A DNA stretch of 64,000 nucleotides from Nelumbo lutea (GCA_022828595.1 JAKGHH010000003.1:52875759-52939758), one strand, 5' to 3'. Shown: positions 20,661 through 31,525, counted from the stretch's first letter. The notes: a model not told the origin generated them from the letters alone. Translations and numbers: made by a program.

Positions 20661-21440
20661 AACATGGCCAACATGGCTACTCAGGAGAATCAGCCCTCCA
20701 TCCCTATTGTGACTCAGACACATCTCTCTAGATCTGACCTGAGGGAGGATATTATGAATTCCTTTCGTGACCATTTAGAGCTCTATGGTAGAGCAATTCG
20801 TCAAATGGATGCTCCTCCCTCAACCTCGTTTGCATCTACATCAGGTAACTCTTCCACAGCTTTCCTTGTTGCTTCTCACACCCTTGACTCTCCATGGATC
20901 ATTGATTCTAGAGTGTCAAAACACATGACTAGTACGTCCTCTTACTTTCAAACCTATCACCTTCTTTCTGGAAGAGACAAGGTGAGACTATCTGATGGAT
21001 CATACACTTCCATAGCTGGTCAAGGAACCATCTCTCCTCCCCTTGACCTTACCCTCTCTGATGTCCTACATGTTCCAAAATTTCTCATTAATTTGTTCTC
21101 TGTTAATAGTGTTACTAATTCCTTAAACTGCTCAGTGACATTTTTCCCTTCTCATTGAGTGATTCAAGATCTGGTCTCAGGGAGGACGATTGGTAGGGGA
21201 TGTATGGTTGATGGACTTTACATGCTAGAGAATAAGGTTGGTCTTCATGTTACAGAGTCTATGAGTCGGTTCTGTAAGAGCCAAGTTTATTTATGGCATT
21301 GTCGCCTTGGTCATTTGTCTTTTGAGTCTTTAAAAGTTGTATTTCCAGAACTTTTTAAGTCAATGTCCATTTCTATTTTCTCTTGTCAAGTGTGTCAGTT
21401 AAGTAAACATTGTAGAACTCATTTTCTTCAAAAAAAATAG
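20661..21440 (+). pseudogene. Cop-6 protease and GAG-pre-integrase
   Basis: The spacer has LREDIMNSFRDHLELYGRA. The protease active site is damaged: WIIDSRVSKHMT (the Gly of D-S-G is Arg). The pre-integrase zone is SVTNSLNCSVTFF, a stop at 21156-21158, then GRGCMVDGLYMLENK and the zinc motif WHCRLGHLSFES..CQVCQLSKHCRTHF. A frameshift near 21435 follows. Confidence 0.82.
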
Positions 21441-22569
21441 TAAATCTGAATTTCCTTTTCACATTGTTCATTCTGATGTTTGGGGCCCTGTTACTTTACC
21501 ATCTGAGAGTGGTTACAAGTATTTTATTACCCTCATTGATAATTATTCTAGATATACTTGGGTATATCCTATGCGAACTAAGGAGGAAGTACCAAAAATT
21601 ATCCAAGATTTTCAGCAGATGGTCTTCACTCAATTTCATACTGAAATCCAAATTTTTCAATCAGATAATGCGAAAGAGTTTTTTCATAGTGATCTCACCG
21701 AGTTCTTTGCTTTGCGTGGTTCACTTCACCGTAGCTCTTGTGCCTGAACACCACAACAAAATGGTGTTGCTGAACGGAAGAACTGACATCTCCTTGAAGT
21801 GGCTCGGGGTTTACTACTCCATATGAATGTCCCCAAACGTTTTTGGCTTGAGGTTGTTCTTTGTTCTACCTACATCATTAACCGTATGCCCTCTCGTTGG
21901 TTAGAGTACAAAGCCCCACATCAGCTTCTCTTTCCTAAGGTCCCCTTTCTTCCCATTCCTCATGTATTTGGTTGTCGATGCTTTGTCCAAAATCTGTCTC
22001 CCACCCATGGGAAATTGGATTGTCGTGCTATTCCTTGCATATTCCTTGGTTACTCCTTCACTCAAAAGGGTTGTTTTGATCCTGTTTCTCGGAAATTCTA
22101 TGTCTCCATGGATGTTTCTTTCTTTGAGGATGAGCCTTTCTTTCCTATTTCTCCTCAGGGGGAGTATAGGCATGAGGAGAAACTGGTTCAGCTCCCTTCT
22201 CTTCCTGATCCTCCGCCTTTTCATGTCTTCTTTCGTTGTCGCAAAGGCCAACCAAATTCGAGAGCTGTAGATAATCTAGAAGTTGTACCTCCAGTGCCAT
22301 CAAACTCCTTGGGGGAGGATCATACCCACTCAGGTAACTTGGCTCCCAATGATGTTCCTGATTCTATTGAAATTGATACCTCTGCTACTAATGACCTTGA
22401 CCTTCCTATTGCTCACAGGAAAGGTGTTAGATTGTGCACCACTAAACATCCCATTTCCAACTTTGTTTCCTATGAGAACATTTCACCCTCATTTCGTGCT
22501 TTCCTTACCTCTATTGACAGTGTCCCTATCCCCAAGAATGTGGCAGAAGCTCTTTCAATACCTGAATAG
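21441..22569 (+). pseudogene. Cop-6 integrase and linker
   Basis: Core motifs are readable with frame changes: HIVHSDVWGP (Asp), IQIFQSDNAKEFF (Asp), QQNGVAERKN (Glu, preceded by a stop in SSCA*TP near 21748). Then come LLLHMNVPKRFW, INRMPSRWL, FGCRCFVQNL, GYSFTQKGCFDP and the linker NDLDLPIAHRKG..HPISNFVSYEN. It ends with stop 22567-22569 at the reverse transcriptase start. Confidence 0.82.
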
Positions 22570-22906
22570 ACAGATGTCATGAAGGAAGAAATTAATGCCC
22601 TTCATAAAAATGGCACATGGGAACTTGTTGATCTTCCTAAGGGAAAGGATCCAGTTGGATGTAATTGAGTGTTCACTGTCAAGCATAGGGATGATGAAAC
22701 GGTGGAGAGGTATAAAGCTCGCTTAATGGAAAAGGGGTTTACTCAAGTGTACGGAGTTGATTATGCATAAACTTTTGCCCCTGTTGCTAAGATGAACTCC
22801 ATTAGAGTTCTATTCTCTCTTGTTGCTAATCTAGATTGGGATCTACATCAGCTTGACATCAAGAATGCATTCTTGAATGGTGATCTTGAAGAGGAAGTTT
22901 ACATGG
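22570..22906 (+). pseudogene. Cop-6 reverse transcriptase, N-terminal third only
   Basis: MKEEINALHKNGTWELVDL, stops at 22666-22668 and 22768-22770, then FAPVAKMNSIRVLFSL and [19 protein letters not shown]. The frame ends at the deletion join near 22906; the YVDD region is missing. Confidence 0.85.
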
Positions 22907-23209
22907 AAGTATGTGGATAAAGAATCTGTTGAGTGAGTTCGGTTTCTCAGTGGACAAGCCTACAACGCTATTCTGTGATAACAAAGCAGCTATAAGCATT
23001 GCTGCTAACCCAGTGCTACATGATAGAACAAAACACATCAAAGTTGACAAGCATTTTATCAGGGAGAAAGTCATCACAGGCGAAGTATGTACTCCCTATG
23101 TCAGCTCTGAGAACCAACTTGCAGACATCTTTACAAAAGGGCTACACCATTCCAGACATCGTGATCTCTGTGACAAGTTGGGCATTATTGATATCTATGC
23201 CCCAACTTG
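22907..23209 (+). pseudogene. Cop-6 RNase H, C-terminal part
   Basis: Open from MWIKNLLSEFGFSVDKP through LFCDNKAAISIAANPVLHD (last Asp motif), VDKHFIREKVITGEVCTPYV, QLADIFTKGLHH and DKLGIIDIYAPT. The part with the first Asp and the Glu is deleted. Confidence 0.88.
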
Positions 23210-23217
23210 AGGGGGAG

Positions 23218-23399
23218 TGTTGACAGATGTTGTTGTACACATGTTTAGTACTGCAAGGGTACTTTTGTAATTTCTTCATATTTTATGTTGTACAACTAGC
23301 CTAGTATAAATAACAACATACTGCACATGCCTGCAGTATTCTTTGGGCTCCCAGTCCTCTCACCTCTCCTCTCTTTCTCTTCTCTTCTCTTGTTCAACA
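23218..23399 (+). repeat. Cop-6 3' LTR
   Basis: 182 bp partner of 18686-18862; it carries one extra TCTCT unit near its end. Confidence 0.95.
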
Positions 23400-23404
23400 G
23401 ACAC

Positions 23405-24330
23405 AAAAGTAAAAGAAGACAGGAAAGCATGATATGATGGTGAAAATGAACTATAAGAGATAATGGTTGATGCAATGGGCTGTGAAGATGGTACACTATC
23501 TCTTCCCCTTGTAGAGTACAATGGGAAGATCAAGGTCATTAGGTGCAAGTGTGTCATCAACAATAATAGGCGTAGAATTATCAACAGGAATAAGAGGCAT
23601 AGTTATTCGTATCTGATGAACCTGAAGTCTTAGATGGAGTAATAGAGAATGGTATGGATTCTCTGGAAATATCAAAATCAACCCTCCTGCACTATTGCCT
23701 GAAGGCCTGTAAAGCAACATGAAGAGGAGCTGGCAAAGGTGTAAGGATTGGAGAGGAACATTACTTCATCACCAAAACACTCCCCCTAAGAAGAAATACC
23801 AAGAAAGAAAGGATTGGACTTGAAAAAGGTAACATCCATATTAACATGATGACTACCAGACACTAGATCATAATAACAATTCCCCTTCTGGTTTTGAGAA
23901 TACCCAAGGAAAACACACTTATTGGCTTTAGGATCAAATTTATTATAGTGAGATCCATGAATATGAGCAAAACAAGTGCACCCAAAAGCTCACTAAGGAA
24001 TATGAAACAATTCACTCTTAGAAAACAAAACAACATAAGGAGTCAAAAAACTAAGAATACAAGAAGGCAGATGATTAATTAAGAAGACTGCATAGAAATA
24101 ACATCACCCTAAAAACAAAAGGAACTGTGCCAAATATCATTAGACTCCTAGCCACTTAAACAATATGACTATTTTTTTCTCTTAGCCAGCCCATTCTACT
24201 ACGGTGTATGAGCACAACTACTTTGATGAACAACTCCATGCTCCAAAACGTAGGATGCTAAGTTTTTCTCAAGTATTTCCTATCGTTGTCAGATCTAATA
24301 ACCTTAATCCTCACCCCAAACTGTGTGAAA
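23405..24330 (-). pseudogene. Cop-4 integrase and linker
   Basis: Minus-strand reading: integrase core KVIRSDN (near 24290), a degenerate NGLAKRK motif near 24180, GYSQNQKGNCYYDLVSGS (near 23870), MDVTFFKSNPFF, then a serine/proline-rich linker with NDLDLPIVLYKGKR near 23500-23550, leading into the reverse transcriptase start beyond Cop-6. Several stops and frame changes. Confidence 0.7.
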
Positions 24331-25717
24331 ATTCACTTGGTGAAACTACCATACTAGAGATGGAACTTCATCACAAGAATGCAAAATGTTATGCTGTGCC
24401 TCAAATAATTTTCTTACCCCAAAATGTTAATAGAAAATCAGTAAGAAAGACAATGTTTCTTTTCCCTGTGGAAGTGCAACTACTAGTCAAAATATTCTAT
24501 CCAGAAATGAATTGATAAATAATCAGAAAGATAATACAAATGATATACCAACTCCTCACCACTGATCTTCCCAAAAGGAAATGAATTATTACTACCAAAC
24601 TTGAAACCAAAACTGTAATAAAGAATATGAAACTTTTCATAACAACCTTTTAATGTTTTCATCACATGAGAAAGAGAGATCATGACTGCCCAAATTCTGG
24701 TCACTGCTATTAAATTTTTATGATGGGTGTTACAATATCAGGGGTATTACTCTCCTTAGTTGTCATGGTGACAAGGCATTTTTGTAGAGTTGCCTTATGC
24801 CTCACTTTTGTGTTTTTGTATTGGGGGTGTACAAATTTTAGGTTTAGTGTGCCTAAACCATATCATGTTGTATAGGTAAGGGTAAAAGGATGGAAAAGGA
24901 CATTATAATAAATCAAAATTTAGAGATCCATAAAATGGGTTTATAGCAAACGAAAATATAAATGGAAGTATTGCACTCATTGTTCTGGGGCTTTAAGCCT
25001 TTAAATAGTAGCCTATATCATGGCATTCATCACAACAAGCCTTTTCTTCTACTTCAATCTCAATTTCTCTAAGCAAAGTAGAACATCATCTCTCCATGTC
25101 AATGTATGGACTCTACTCTTTTATTTCCTTTAGTTTTTTTATGCATCACACAAATACATGGATATTCTCTCAATATCTTCTTGTACTAGTCGAGGAAGGC
25201 CCTTACCCTCTAGGTTTTATTTTTAATAGACTATGTAATGTGTTTGTATTCTACTTTTAATGTTTGATTTGTTCATCACTGTTTGTTTGTTGCTACTTCA
25301 ATTAGGGAACTAAGCTACCCATGCAAAAATTATCTAAAGCTAGTTGCCTAGGAGATAAGACACTCCCCTGTCACCTAGCCTCACCTTATCACCTTAACAA
25401 CAATGCTCTCTTCCCATATTCCTAATTCTTTACTGGTTCTTCTGAAGAGGATTTATTCATTGAATCATATATTCTGGTCGACTTTCACTTTTTAATTGCT
25501 TTCATGCTTTCATTCTCAATAAATAACATCCTAACTGGAGCAAGCTCTAGACATTTGAGTGATTCAGACACCATTAGTAACTTTACAAAGTTATTAGCTG
25601 GAGTTTCTGTTGTTACCTTGTTTGGCATATGTTATTTCTATCAAAGTTATTCTCTTTGACATGAGATTCCTTCGATGTCTCTTTAGTCGATGTTAATTTG
25701 GATTTTATGCCTTCTAG
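24331..25717. other. No gene seen; border of the Copia nest and myosin intron
   Basis: The first 400 bp may still hold decayed Copia sequence, but I cannot assign a domain. From about 24730 the sequence looks like ordinary AT-rich intron. No LTR or exon was recognised. Confidence 0.4.
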
Positions 25718-25857
25718 TCCCTGTTGCAATCAGAAAAACTAAGGGCTGATGATTCCGAAAAGAAATGTGCTGAAGCCCAAGAATCAAGTGAGGAAAAGCG
25801 TAAGAAGTTGGTTGAAACAGATGGAAAAGTACAACAGCTTCAGGAATCTTTAAATAG
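25718..25857 (+). pseudogene. Class XI myosin exon (coiled-coil end)
   Basis: The exon is bounded by CTTCTAG before and GTAGTA after. It translates without a stop as SLLQSEKLRADDSEKKCAEA, then QESSEEKRKKLVETDGKVQQ and LQESLN, which is the end of the coiled-coil dimerisation region of plant class XI myosins (actin motors that drive organelle transport and cytoplasmic streaming). The last two bases (AG) plus the first base of the exon at 47011 make the next codon, and the text then reads LKEKLTNL as in the family. So the next exon of this gene lies 21 kb downstream. Upstream exons (motor, IQ motifs) are not in the window. This exon is undamaged, but the gene as a whole is broken. Confidence 0.88.
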
Positions 25858-26463
25858 GTAGTATAATCCTTCTACTATCTCCATCCCCGTATTAGTTTTT
25901 TTATGACTTTGGAGTACTGTTTGGTATAGATTTATTATAATGATTTTCTGTTACTACTGGTGTCACTTATCTAAATTATATACTTCATTACATAAGAATA
26001 TTGGTTCACTATTTTTACCTCATGGTTTTATTAGCCAAATACATATATTACTTGCTGTCAAGAAAACAGAAAATAAACTGGTACAGTGATGCATATGGTC
26101 ATAATGTCACTGAAAACTGATCTGTTAACATTGCATTTGCACTTCCAATTATACTGCATGCATTATGAGAAAGTTGGCTGAATATTCATTAAACATTAAC
26201 AAGTTTTGCAGAGCACAGCTATAATATGAGGTCAATCCTATGTTTCTATCATGGGGTCTAGAAATGGACTAACTAAAATAATAAAAGAATAAGATCAAGA
26301 AAATGTGGTCACGAAATGAAATCATGAAGAGGACAATGATGGAATAACAAAGATAACACTAATATGAACAGTATAACAAATCAATCCAAAATTAACAAGA
26401 GATCACAGAATTTTCTACAAGCCAAGTGCTATGAATAAGAAGAGTTAAAGAAAGTAAATAGCT
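25858..26463. other. Myosin intron, no feature seen
   Basis: AT-rich, no open frame or repeat recognised. Confidence 0.5.
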
Positions 26464-26597
26464 AAAAATAAGAACAATATAGGGGCAGCCCAGTGCATGA
26501 GGTTCCCACCAATGTGCGGTCTTGGGAGGGACAGATGTACGGAGCCTTACCCCTGAACACACAGAGGCTGTTTCCAAGAAAAATAAGAACAATATAG
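26464..26597 (-). mobile_element. Au-type SINE fragment (body 26483-26578) with 19-bp target duplication
   Basis: The body begins GGGCAGCCCAGTGCATGAGG and ends CAGAGGCTGTTTCCAAG. This is the conserved segment of the angiosperm Au SINE family as I remember it. It is flanked by a perfect 19-bp direct repeat (26464-26482 and 26579-26597, AAAAATAAGAACAATATAG), the mark of LINE-driven retroposition. The tRNA-like head with its B box is missing, so the copy is 5'-truncated. The minus strand is inferred from where the head would lie. The duplication is exact, suggesting a relatively recent insertion. Confidence 0.85.
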
Positions 26598-27189
26598 ATC
26601 TGTCTAATAAATGTAGAGAATATCTAACTAGAGGTGAGTGAAATTATACCAAGTGCATTAACATATAATAAAAAAAATGAGTTGTATTTATAGATGCAAA
26701 TCAGATTAGAAACAAGTAAAAAATCCAGGAGTAGCACTTTATGTTAGGTAACAAATTAAGACTAAAATAAAAATAGGAGTCTTAAAACAGACCTTGTACA
26801 AGTAATAGTGAAGTGAAATTATACAATTTAAAGTCAAGTATGAAATGAACAATTGTGTAGGCTGAAATTCTGTATTCAAATCAGGTCTGAAATACGTAAC
26901 ATATAATTTGAGGCTTTGCAATTCTAAATTTGGCAAGAAAATTTTCAAAATGTGTGCAGAGTTTCCAAGGGACATTAGCAGAGAAAATTAAAAAAAAAAT
27001 TAAAAACAAACTTGATCATAAAGCACTATAAACTAGTAAAAGGACAACAACTTCTGGACAAAGATGCAAACAGGTTATATAAATCCAAAAATTAAAAAGT
27101 ACAAATAGGAGACCATAGAAGATGCAAAACATCTGAACAGAAATTACCAAGTGAATATCTAAAATTACAACATTGTATAACTTTAGTAA
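26598..27189. other. Myosin intron, no feature seen
   Basis: AT-rich, with short A runs and no supported gene. Confidence 0.5.
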
Positions 27190-28330
27190 GTGTGAAGCCT
27201 CTTTCCTCCCTCTTGTTCTGTTTGGCCAAAGAAGAAAGGTGGAGTCATATGGAGAAGTAACCTGGACACTTCAGGAAGAGGGGAATGCAAGAATCTTCCT
27301 TGAAAGGAGGAATAATGAGACCTTGAATGCATAGTTGTTGAAGATTAATTAGCTTTATGATGTTTTTCTGAGTAGATGTTGTATGTTAGTTGTTAGATAG
27401 GAGGTGGGACCACAGTAGTTATGTGAGTCCAAATTTTATTATGTTTTTTGAGTGTTATATATGCTGTTTTATGTTTTGCCGCCCTATAAGGGCATAGTTA
27501 TCTTTGTACCATTCTATTATTTTAGTATAAATAATAAGTGAAGGGGGCGGCCAGATGATTGCTCTCTTTTCTTTCAACTTCTTTTCTTCTCTTCTTCTCC
27601 TTCTCTCTTCCTTCTCTCTTCAAGAAACTACTTTTTTTCATATTTTTTAATTCAGCAGATTTCTACTTAGTCGTTAGAGTTACTCACTGGTTAAAGTCTC
27701 TAGAACTATTTTCAGATTTCTCAGTGGATGACTTTTATTAGGAAGTATCTGGAAGTAGCCAGCTCATCATCTTTAAAGCTCCACATTAGTATATCTTGTA
27801 CCCAACCAACTGAGGGGTACATAAACTGAACTTTAATGGCAGTAGTATGGGGAATCCAGGCCCCTCAGTGGTAGGAGGCTTGTTCAGGAATGAGTTAGGT
27901 CAAGTGGTGGCAATTTTCTCAGGTCCAATTGGCATTGGGAATTCATTAGAGGCTGAAGTAATGGAAATTGTGGAAGGGGCAATCAAAGAAAAAGGAGTTT
28001 GATGAGCACAAGTGGATTATATGAGGGGATTCACAACTGGTGGTTAATTGGCCGCAAAATAAAGGGAACGATTTATGGATGTATAAAAATGAGATAAAGA
28101 AAATTAAATGGATAACTAGGGGTATGGATGTAATAATTCAATGGGTCCAAATAACAGCTAACAGCATGGCTGATGCTTTGGCAAAAGAAGGGATTGGGAG
28201 AAATCAAATGTTTTGGGCCCAATGGTAATAATTTGGTATTGGAGATAATCTGTTTCATATTCAACTGTACTTGTACACATTTTTCTGGTCTTTAATTAAT
28301 GAAAGTTACAGTTATTGATTAAAAAACAAA
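27190..28330 (+). mobile_element. LINE (L1-type) 3' end, split by a solo LTR
   Basis: 5'-truncated non-LTR retrotransposon. Before the LTR the frame has the reverse-transcriptase-associated zinc region end (WTLQEEGNARIFLERRNNET). After it come LVVRVTHWLKSLELF and the RNase H domain: NGSSMGNPGPSVVGGLFRN (27833 on), SLEAEVMEIVEGAI (Glu) and ITANSMADALAKEGIG (end). Stops occur at the GV**AQ position near 28002 and at 28048. It ends with an A-rich 3' tail (TTGATTAAAAAACAA near 28320). Joining across the LTR restores the reading CCM-LVVRV. Confidence 0.8.
27386..27671 (+). repeat. Solo Copia LTR (family A-like) inside the LINE
   Basis: LTR 27391-27666, TGTTAGATAGGAGG...GATTTCTAC, flanked by the direct repeat TTAGT (27386-27390 and 27667-27671). 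It has the family A architecture: CCCTATAAGGGCAT, then TATAAATAATAAG (near 27521), GGGGGCGGCCAGA, a pyrimidine-rich zone and the GATTTCTACT end. No internal region follows, so it is a product of LTR-LTR recombination. The last base is ambiguous by one position. Confidence 0.78.
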
Positions 28331-28479
28331 TTGCTAAAAACAAGGAGCTGCAAAAAGGTACAAAATCTGAATAACAAAAGACTACTACAGACCGAGCAGG
28401 ATCACATAAACCAAGCCTTAGGAGTATAATGACCCAAATTGATAAAAAAAAAATAAAAAGAAAGAAAGAAAAGAGTGTA

Positions 28480-29120
28480 ACATAACCATCACTCTATCTC
28501 TTCCCACCACCCAACCTTTAAGAAGTTGCAATTGGCTAGCCCTAGAAATCAACCTACTAAGAACCACTGCCACTAAAATGAATAGGAATAGGGTAATGGG
28601 GTCTCCTTATCTTAAAATTCTAATGATTTCAAAAAATCCACCACCAATCCATTCACAACCACCGAAAAAGTGACTTGTTTGCAAGCATCCTTTGATTAAC
28701 TTTCACCACAATTCTCCAAAACCACAAATTTTCATACTGTTAATTTAGTACTCCCAATCCACAAGGTCATAAGCTTTCTCCAATTCCAATTTAATTGTTA
28801 CTCCCTTTTTCTTTGATCTTCTTTGGGCCTCTACACATTCATTTACAATAATAATTTGATCTACAATCTATTTTCTTGAATAGAAGCAACTTGGTAATGA
28901 GAGATAATTGAAGAAAGAACTTTCTTAAGCCTCAAAGGCAACACCTTAGCAATTATTTTATAAATGCTAGTAAATAATCTGATTGGCCCGAAATCCTTCG
29001 GATGATAGACTTTTTTGGTGCCAGGGTAATTAAGGTGGAATTCTTTCCTGGATTAATTATACCCCTCCTATGAAACTCTCTAAACACTCTAAGCAAATCC
29101 AACTTAATGATCTCTTAGCA
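28480..29120 (-). pseudogene. LINE reverse transcriptase fragment
   Basis: The minus strand reads IYKIIAKVLPLRLKKVLSSI (near 28960-28900), preceded by the GPI.LF start and followed by the SQ.A..-like SHYQVASIQENR, then EKAYDLVDWEY-like text near 28770. These are the palm motifs of the plant LINE reverse transcriptase. Stops are frequent and the catalytic region is absent. Confidence 0.7.
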
Positions 29121-29604
29121 ATCCTGATAGAAGGCCATTATAAATCCCTTAATGATTGTTTATTGGTGGGGAAGTTGGACTCATATGTCTTACCTCATAA
29201 TTATGATGCATTGTTTCAACAAATTGAATGCCACTTTGCATCATAATATTGAATACCACTAAAATGTATTTTCTTATCTTCTTTTGCACTTTCCATTTTT
29301 CTAGGAACCTTTTTTTGTTACTGATGAAAAAGATATTAAGTCACAAATATAATCAATCATAACCATGAAAATATTTTAATTTATATCTATGACCTTCATC
29401 ACTAGAACTAATATGATAGTAAAATAGGATCAATAGAAAGAGAACAAAACAAAGTACCAAGAAGACGATGTAGAGGAATTCAGTGCACCTTATTTGTTAA
29501 CTATCTCTCTATAAACTATTAACTTATAGAGGTTACAATTAATAAAAATATAGATGTATAGCGCATGTTTTGAGACTAATAAAGAATATGATTTACTTTA
29601 TCTC

Positions 29605-30165
29605 AGGATGATTCAATGCTTCTCAGATCAAATATCAGAGCTGAAAACGATTTTGCATACATCATCAAACTCAAGTTCGTCTTCAGAAAGCATTGATAGA
29701 GATGATCAGGTTGATGCTACTTCTGATGCCTCTGAATTCACTTTTCCAGCCTTGGGTCCTACTCCAGAAACCACATCTTCTTTAATTCCCAATACTCTCC
29801 ACCTAATATTTCAGGATCTTTCAGCCGCAGAAAATTCAGGTCAGTCTAGTTATCATTAGTGTCACTCTTACTCAATACTTAGATTTTGGTGTATTTGCAT
29901 GACAAGTGCATCAGAGTCTAAGTCCACGTGATCAAGGTCATAAGAAGATTCTCACTACTAATGGTGAGAAATATCCTACTTCATTAATTTCTTAAGTTTC
30001 TTTGTCACTTTCTCCTCATCATTCTGCGCCATTGATGTGAATTTTGTTCCCACATTTTCTGTCGGTCTTAACTATATTATGTTTTTCTTCTTGTGATGGT
30101 TGCATTGTGTAGGACCTGATGACTGGGAAAGTGATCGGGAGGGGGCATTCGATGACTTTTTCTGA
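29605..30165 (+). pseudogene. Two exon-like frames of an unrecognised gene
   Basis: The first frame, 29605 (after TATCTCAG) to 29839, reads MIQCFSDQISELKTILHTS, a serine run, then acidic text ending QDLSAAENS. It ends at AG|GTCAGT. The second frame starts at 30113 after GTGTAG, the split codon (G+GA) is in phase, and it reads PDDWESDREGAFDDFF followed by a stop at 30163-30165. The phase match and acidic terminal exon suggest a real 3' gene end. I do not recognise the family. It lies in the stretch missing from duplicated block B. It could also be chance, since splicing is only inferred. Confidence 0.4.
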
Positions 30166-31403
30166 TGAATTTTCTATTTCAATTTGTTGTAGCAGATTTT
30201 CTTGTTCATTCTACCTTAGACACAAGTTCAATAAAAAGTAGGATCTCTAACACCATAGGCTATACTACCCATGCTCAAGTAATTTGTATTCATTTCCTAG
30301 TTTCTGATTGTTAATGGACAAATTCAATGATAATAAAATTATTTATATCTCATATATAGAACCTTCTTTTCAAGTTTTTTCATATATCATTTCCTTTTAG
30401 TTCTTCAAAGTCCAATTCACCGTTTTACTTGTTTGAATCAAATCATAGGATTCAAACAAAAATCGCAAGATGTTTGAATGCTTTTCTGCAAAAAGTCTTA
30501 TGATTTTGTTTGAATCCTACCATTTAATTCATAAATCTTTCGATTTATATAATTCTTACATGTGACTATGATTCAATTAAATCCAATTAAAAATTACATC
30601 TCTACTTTTTTTTATATTTACTTTTGTTAAGGGAGACTTGTTTTGAAGCCCTTATTAGAAAATTATATATTTATGTTATTTAAGACCAGACATTGATTTT
30701 GTTTTACATCACATTATAGGCTAAATGGTCATTGTATGTAATTTTTTTTACTTTCAAGTTAAATGTGATTTTATCATATCAGGCTTCTATTTTACAAGTG
30801 TTAAATTCTATTGTTTTAGGTACATATATGGAAGATATGGATTAAAAATAGGTTATAACCATATTCTTTTTAATATTTACTCTTTTGGTATATTTATATT
30901 TAATTTTTCACAAGCTTGTAAAATATATAAATAATCTTACCATTTATGTTATGATTCTCAACTCAATTCGATTCAACTTTCTCTACAATTTACGATACGA
31001 TTACAACTTTTGGAACATTGCTCATACCTAGCTATCTTTTCAGCCAAGAATCTTGAGATTGGGTTGTCAGAGTGTTCGATCCTCACTAATTCCTATAATA
31101 TGCCATCCCACTTCAATTTAATTAACAAGGTATTGTTGTGCATCTTTTTCATTTTCATGTATTTGTGAAAATTTTACTTTCCATAATAAAATCATTTTGG
31201 CAATCTATTACATGTGTCTTTGTTGAAAGTGGAGTAGGATTTTGAATCTTTAAAATGCTTATGTGCATAGAACTATCAAAAAATGTTTATTCTACTAGAA
31301 AAGGAAAAACAAATCTAAAAACTTTAATAGGGAAATGTTTCATTTGTTCTATCTTATTTTGGTACTTTCTTTGTTCTCGAATTCTTTTTGTAATATCATG
31401 CAG
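30166..31403. other. No gene seen (intron or intergenic)
   Basis: AT-rich. 30728-30930 belongs to duplicated block A. Confidence 0.5.
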
Positions 31404-31525
31404 ACTTTGCAAGTCCATCATTGAAAGATATCCCCCCTCCTACATCAGTACCAGTGGAAGGTCTGCATCAAGAAGCGCCATCTGAATCCTTTTCTTCAGA
31501 TTTCTGTTATCCTCTTCTATCCTTG
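31404..31525 (+). other. Possible exon of an unrecognised gene
   Basis: Bounded by ATGCAG and GTAAGC. It is open in one frame: DFASPSLKDIPPPTSVPVEG, then LHQEAPSESFSSDFCYPLL. Proline/serine-rich, no known domain. It may belong with the frames at 29605-30165 or be chance. Confidence 0.3.

Larger units (their letters stand above)
18686..23399 (+). mobile_element. Cop-6: Copia element (family C) with an internal deletion
   Basis: LTRs at 18686-18862 and 23218-23399 with perfect 5-bp duplications GACAC at 18681-18685 and 23400-23404. A primer binding site follows the first LTR, and a polypurine tract (TTGAGGGGGAG, 23207-23217) precedes the second. Gag, protease, integrase and the first third of reverse transcriptase are present. 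The sequence then jumps at about 22906 straight into the middle of RNase H, so the polymerase active site is gone. The copy is non-autonomous. The LTRs differ by about ten substitutions and one 5-bp indel by eye. Confidence 0.95.
11951..24330 (-). mobile_element. Cop-4: Copia element split by Cop-5 and Cop-6
   Basis: Minus-strand pieces in correct order make one element: 3' LTR (11951-12209), RNase H (12210-12890), reverse transcriptase (12900-13461), [Cop-5], start of reverse transcriptase (18591-18685), [Cop-6], linker and integrase (23405 to about 24330). The reading frame across Cop-6 joins well (..FTFVS from the right side, then VSIPRMLLSL on the left side, after the GACAC duplication is removed). 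About 200 bp of reverse transcriptase are missing at the Cop-5 border. Protease, gag and 5' LTR are not seen. Its RNase H is close to that of Cop-6. Left flank CAGTA (11946-11950) has no partner. Confidence 0.75.
28195..30950. repeat. Duplicated block A (partner 56850-61870)
   Basis: Three collinear segments match the second block: 28195-28480 with 56857-57090, 28485-29450 with 60683-61650, and 30728-30930 with 61653-61860. Similarity is high by eye with small indels. The stretch 29455-30725 occurs only here, and 57090-60680 only in block B. Confidence 0.75.

Noticed and set aside
24331..24730. Further Cop-4 domains (protease or gag)
   Set aside because: I looked for D-S-G-A, HH-CC and gag motifs on the minus strand and found none that I could defend.
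25718..25857. Functional myosin gene
   Set aside because: The exon itself is open, but the downstream exons carry several stops and frameshifts and a doubtful splice site.
27559..27741. 60-residue open frame MLSFLSTSF..
   Set aside because: It spans the pyrimidine-rich end of the solo LTR and the LINE, so it is not a gene of its own, although its second half is LINE coding text.
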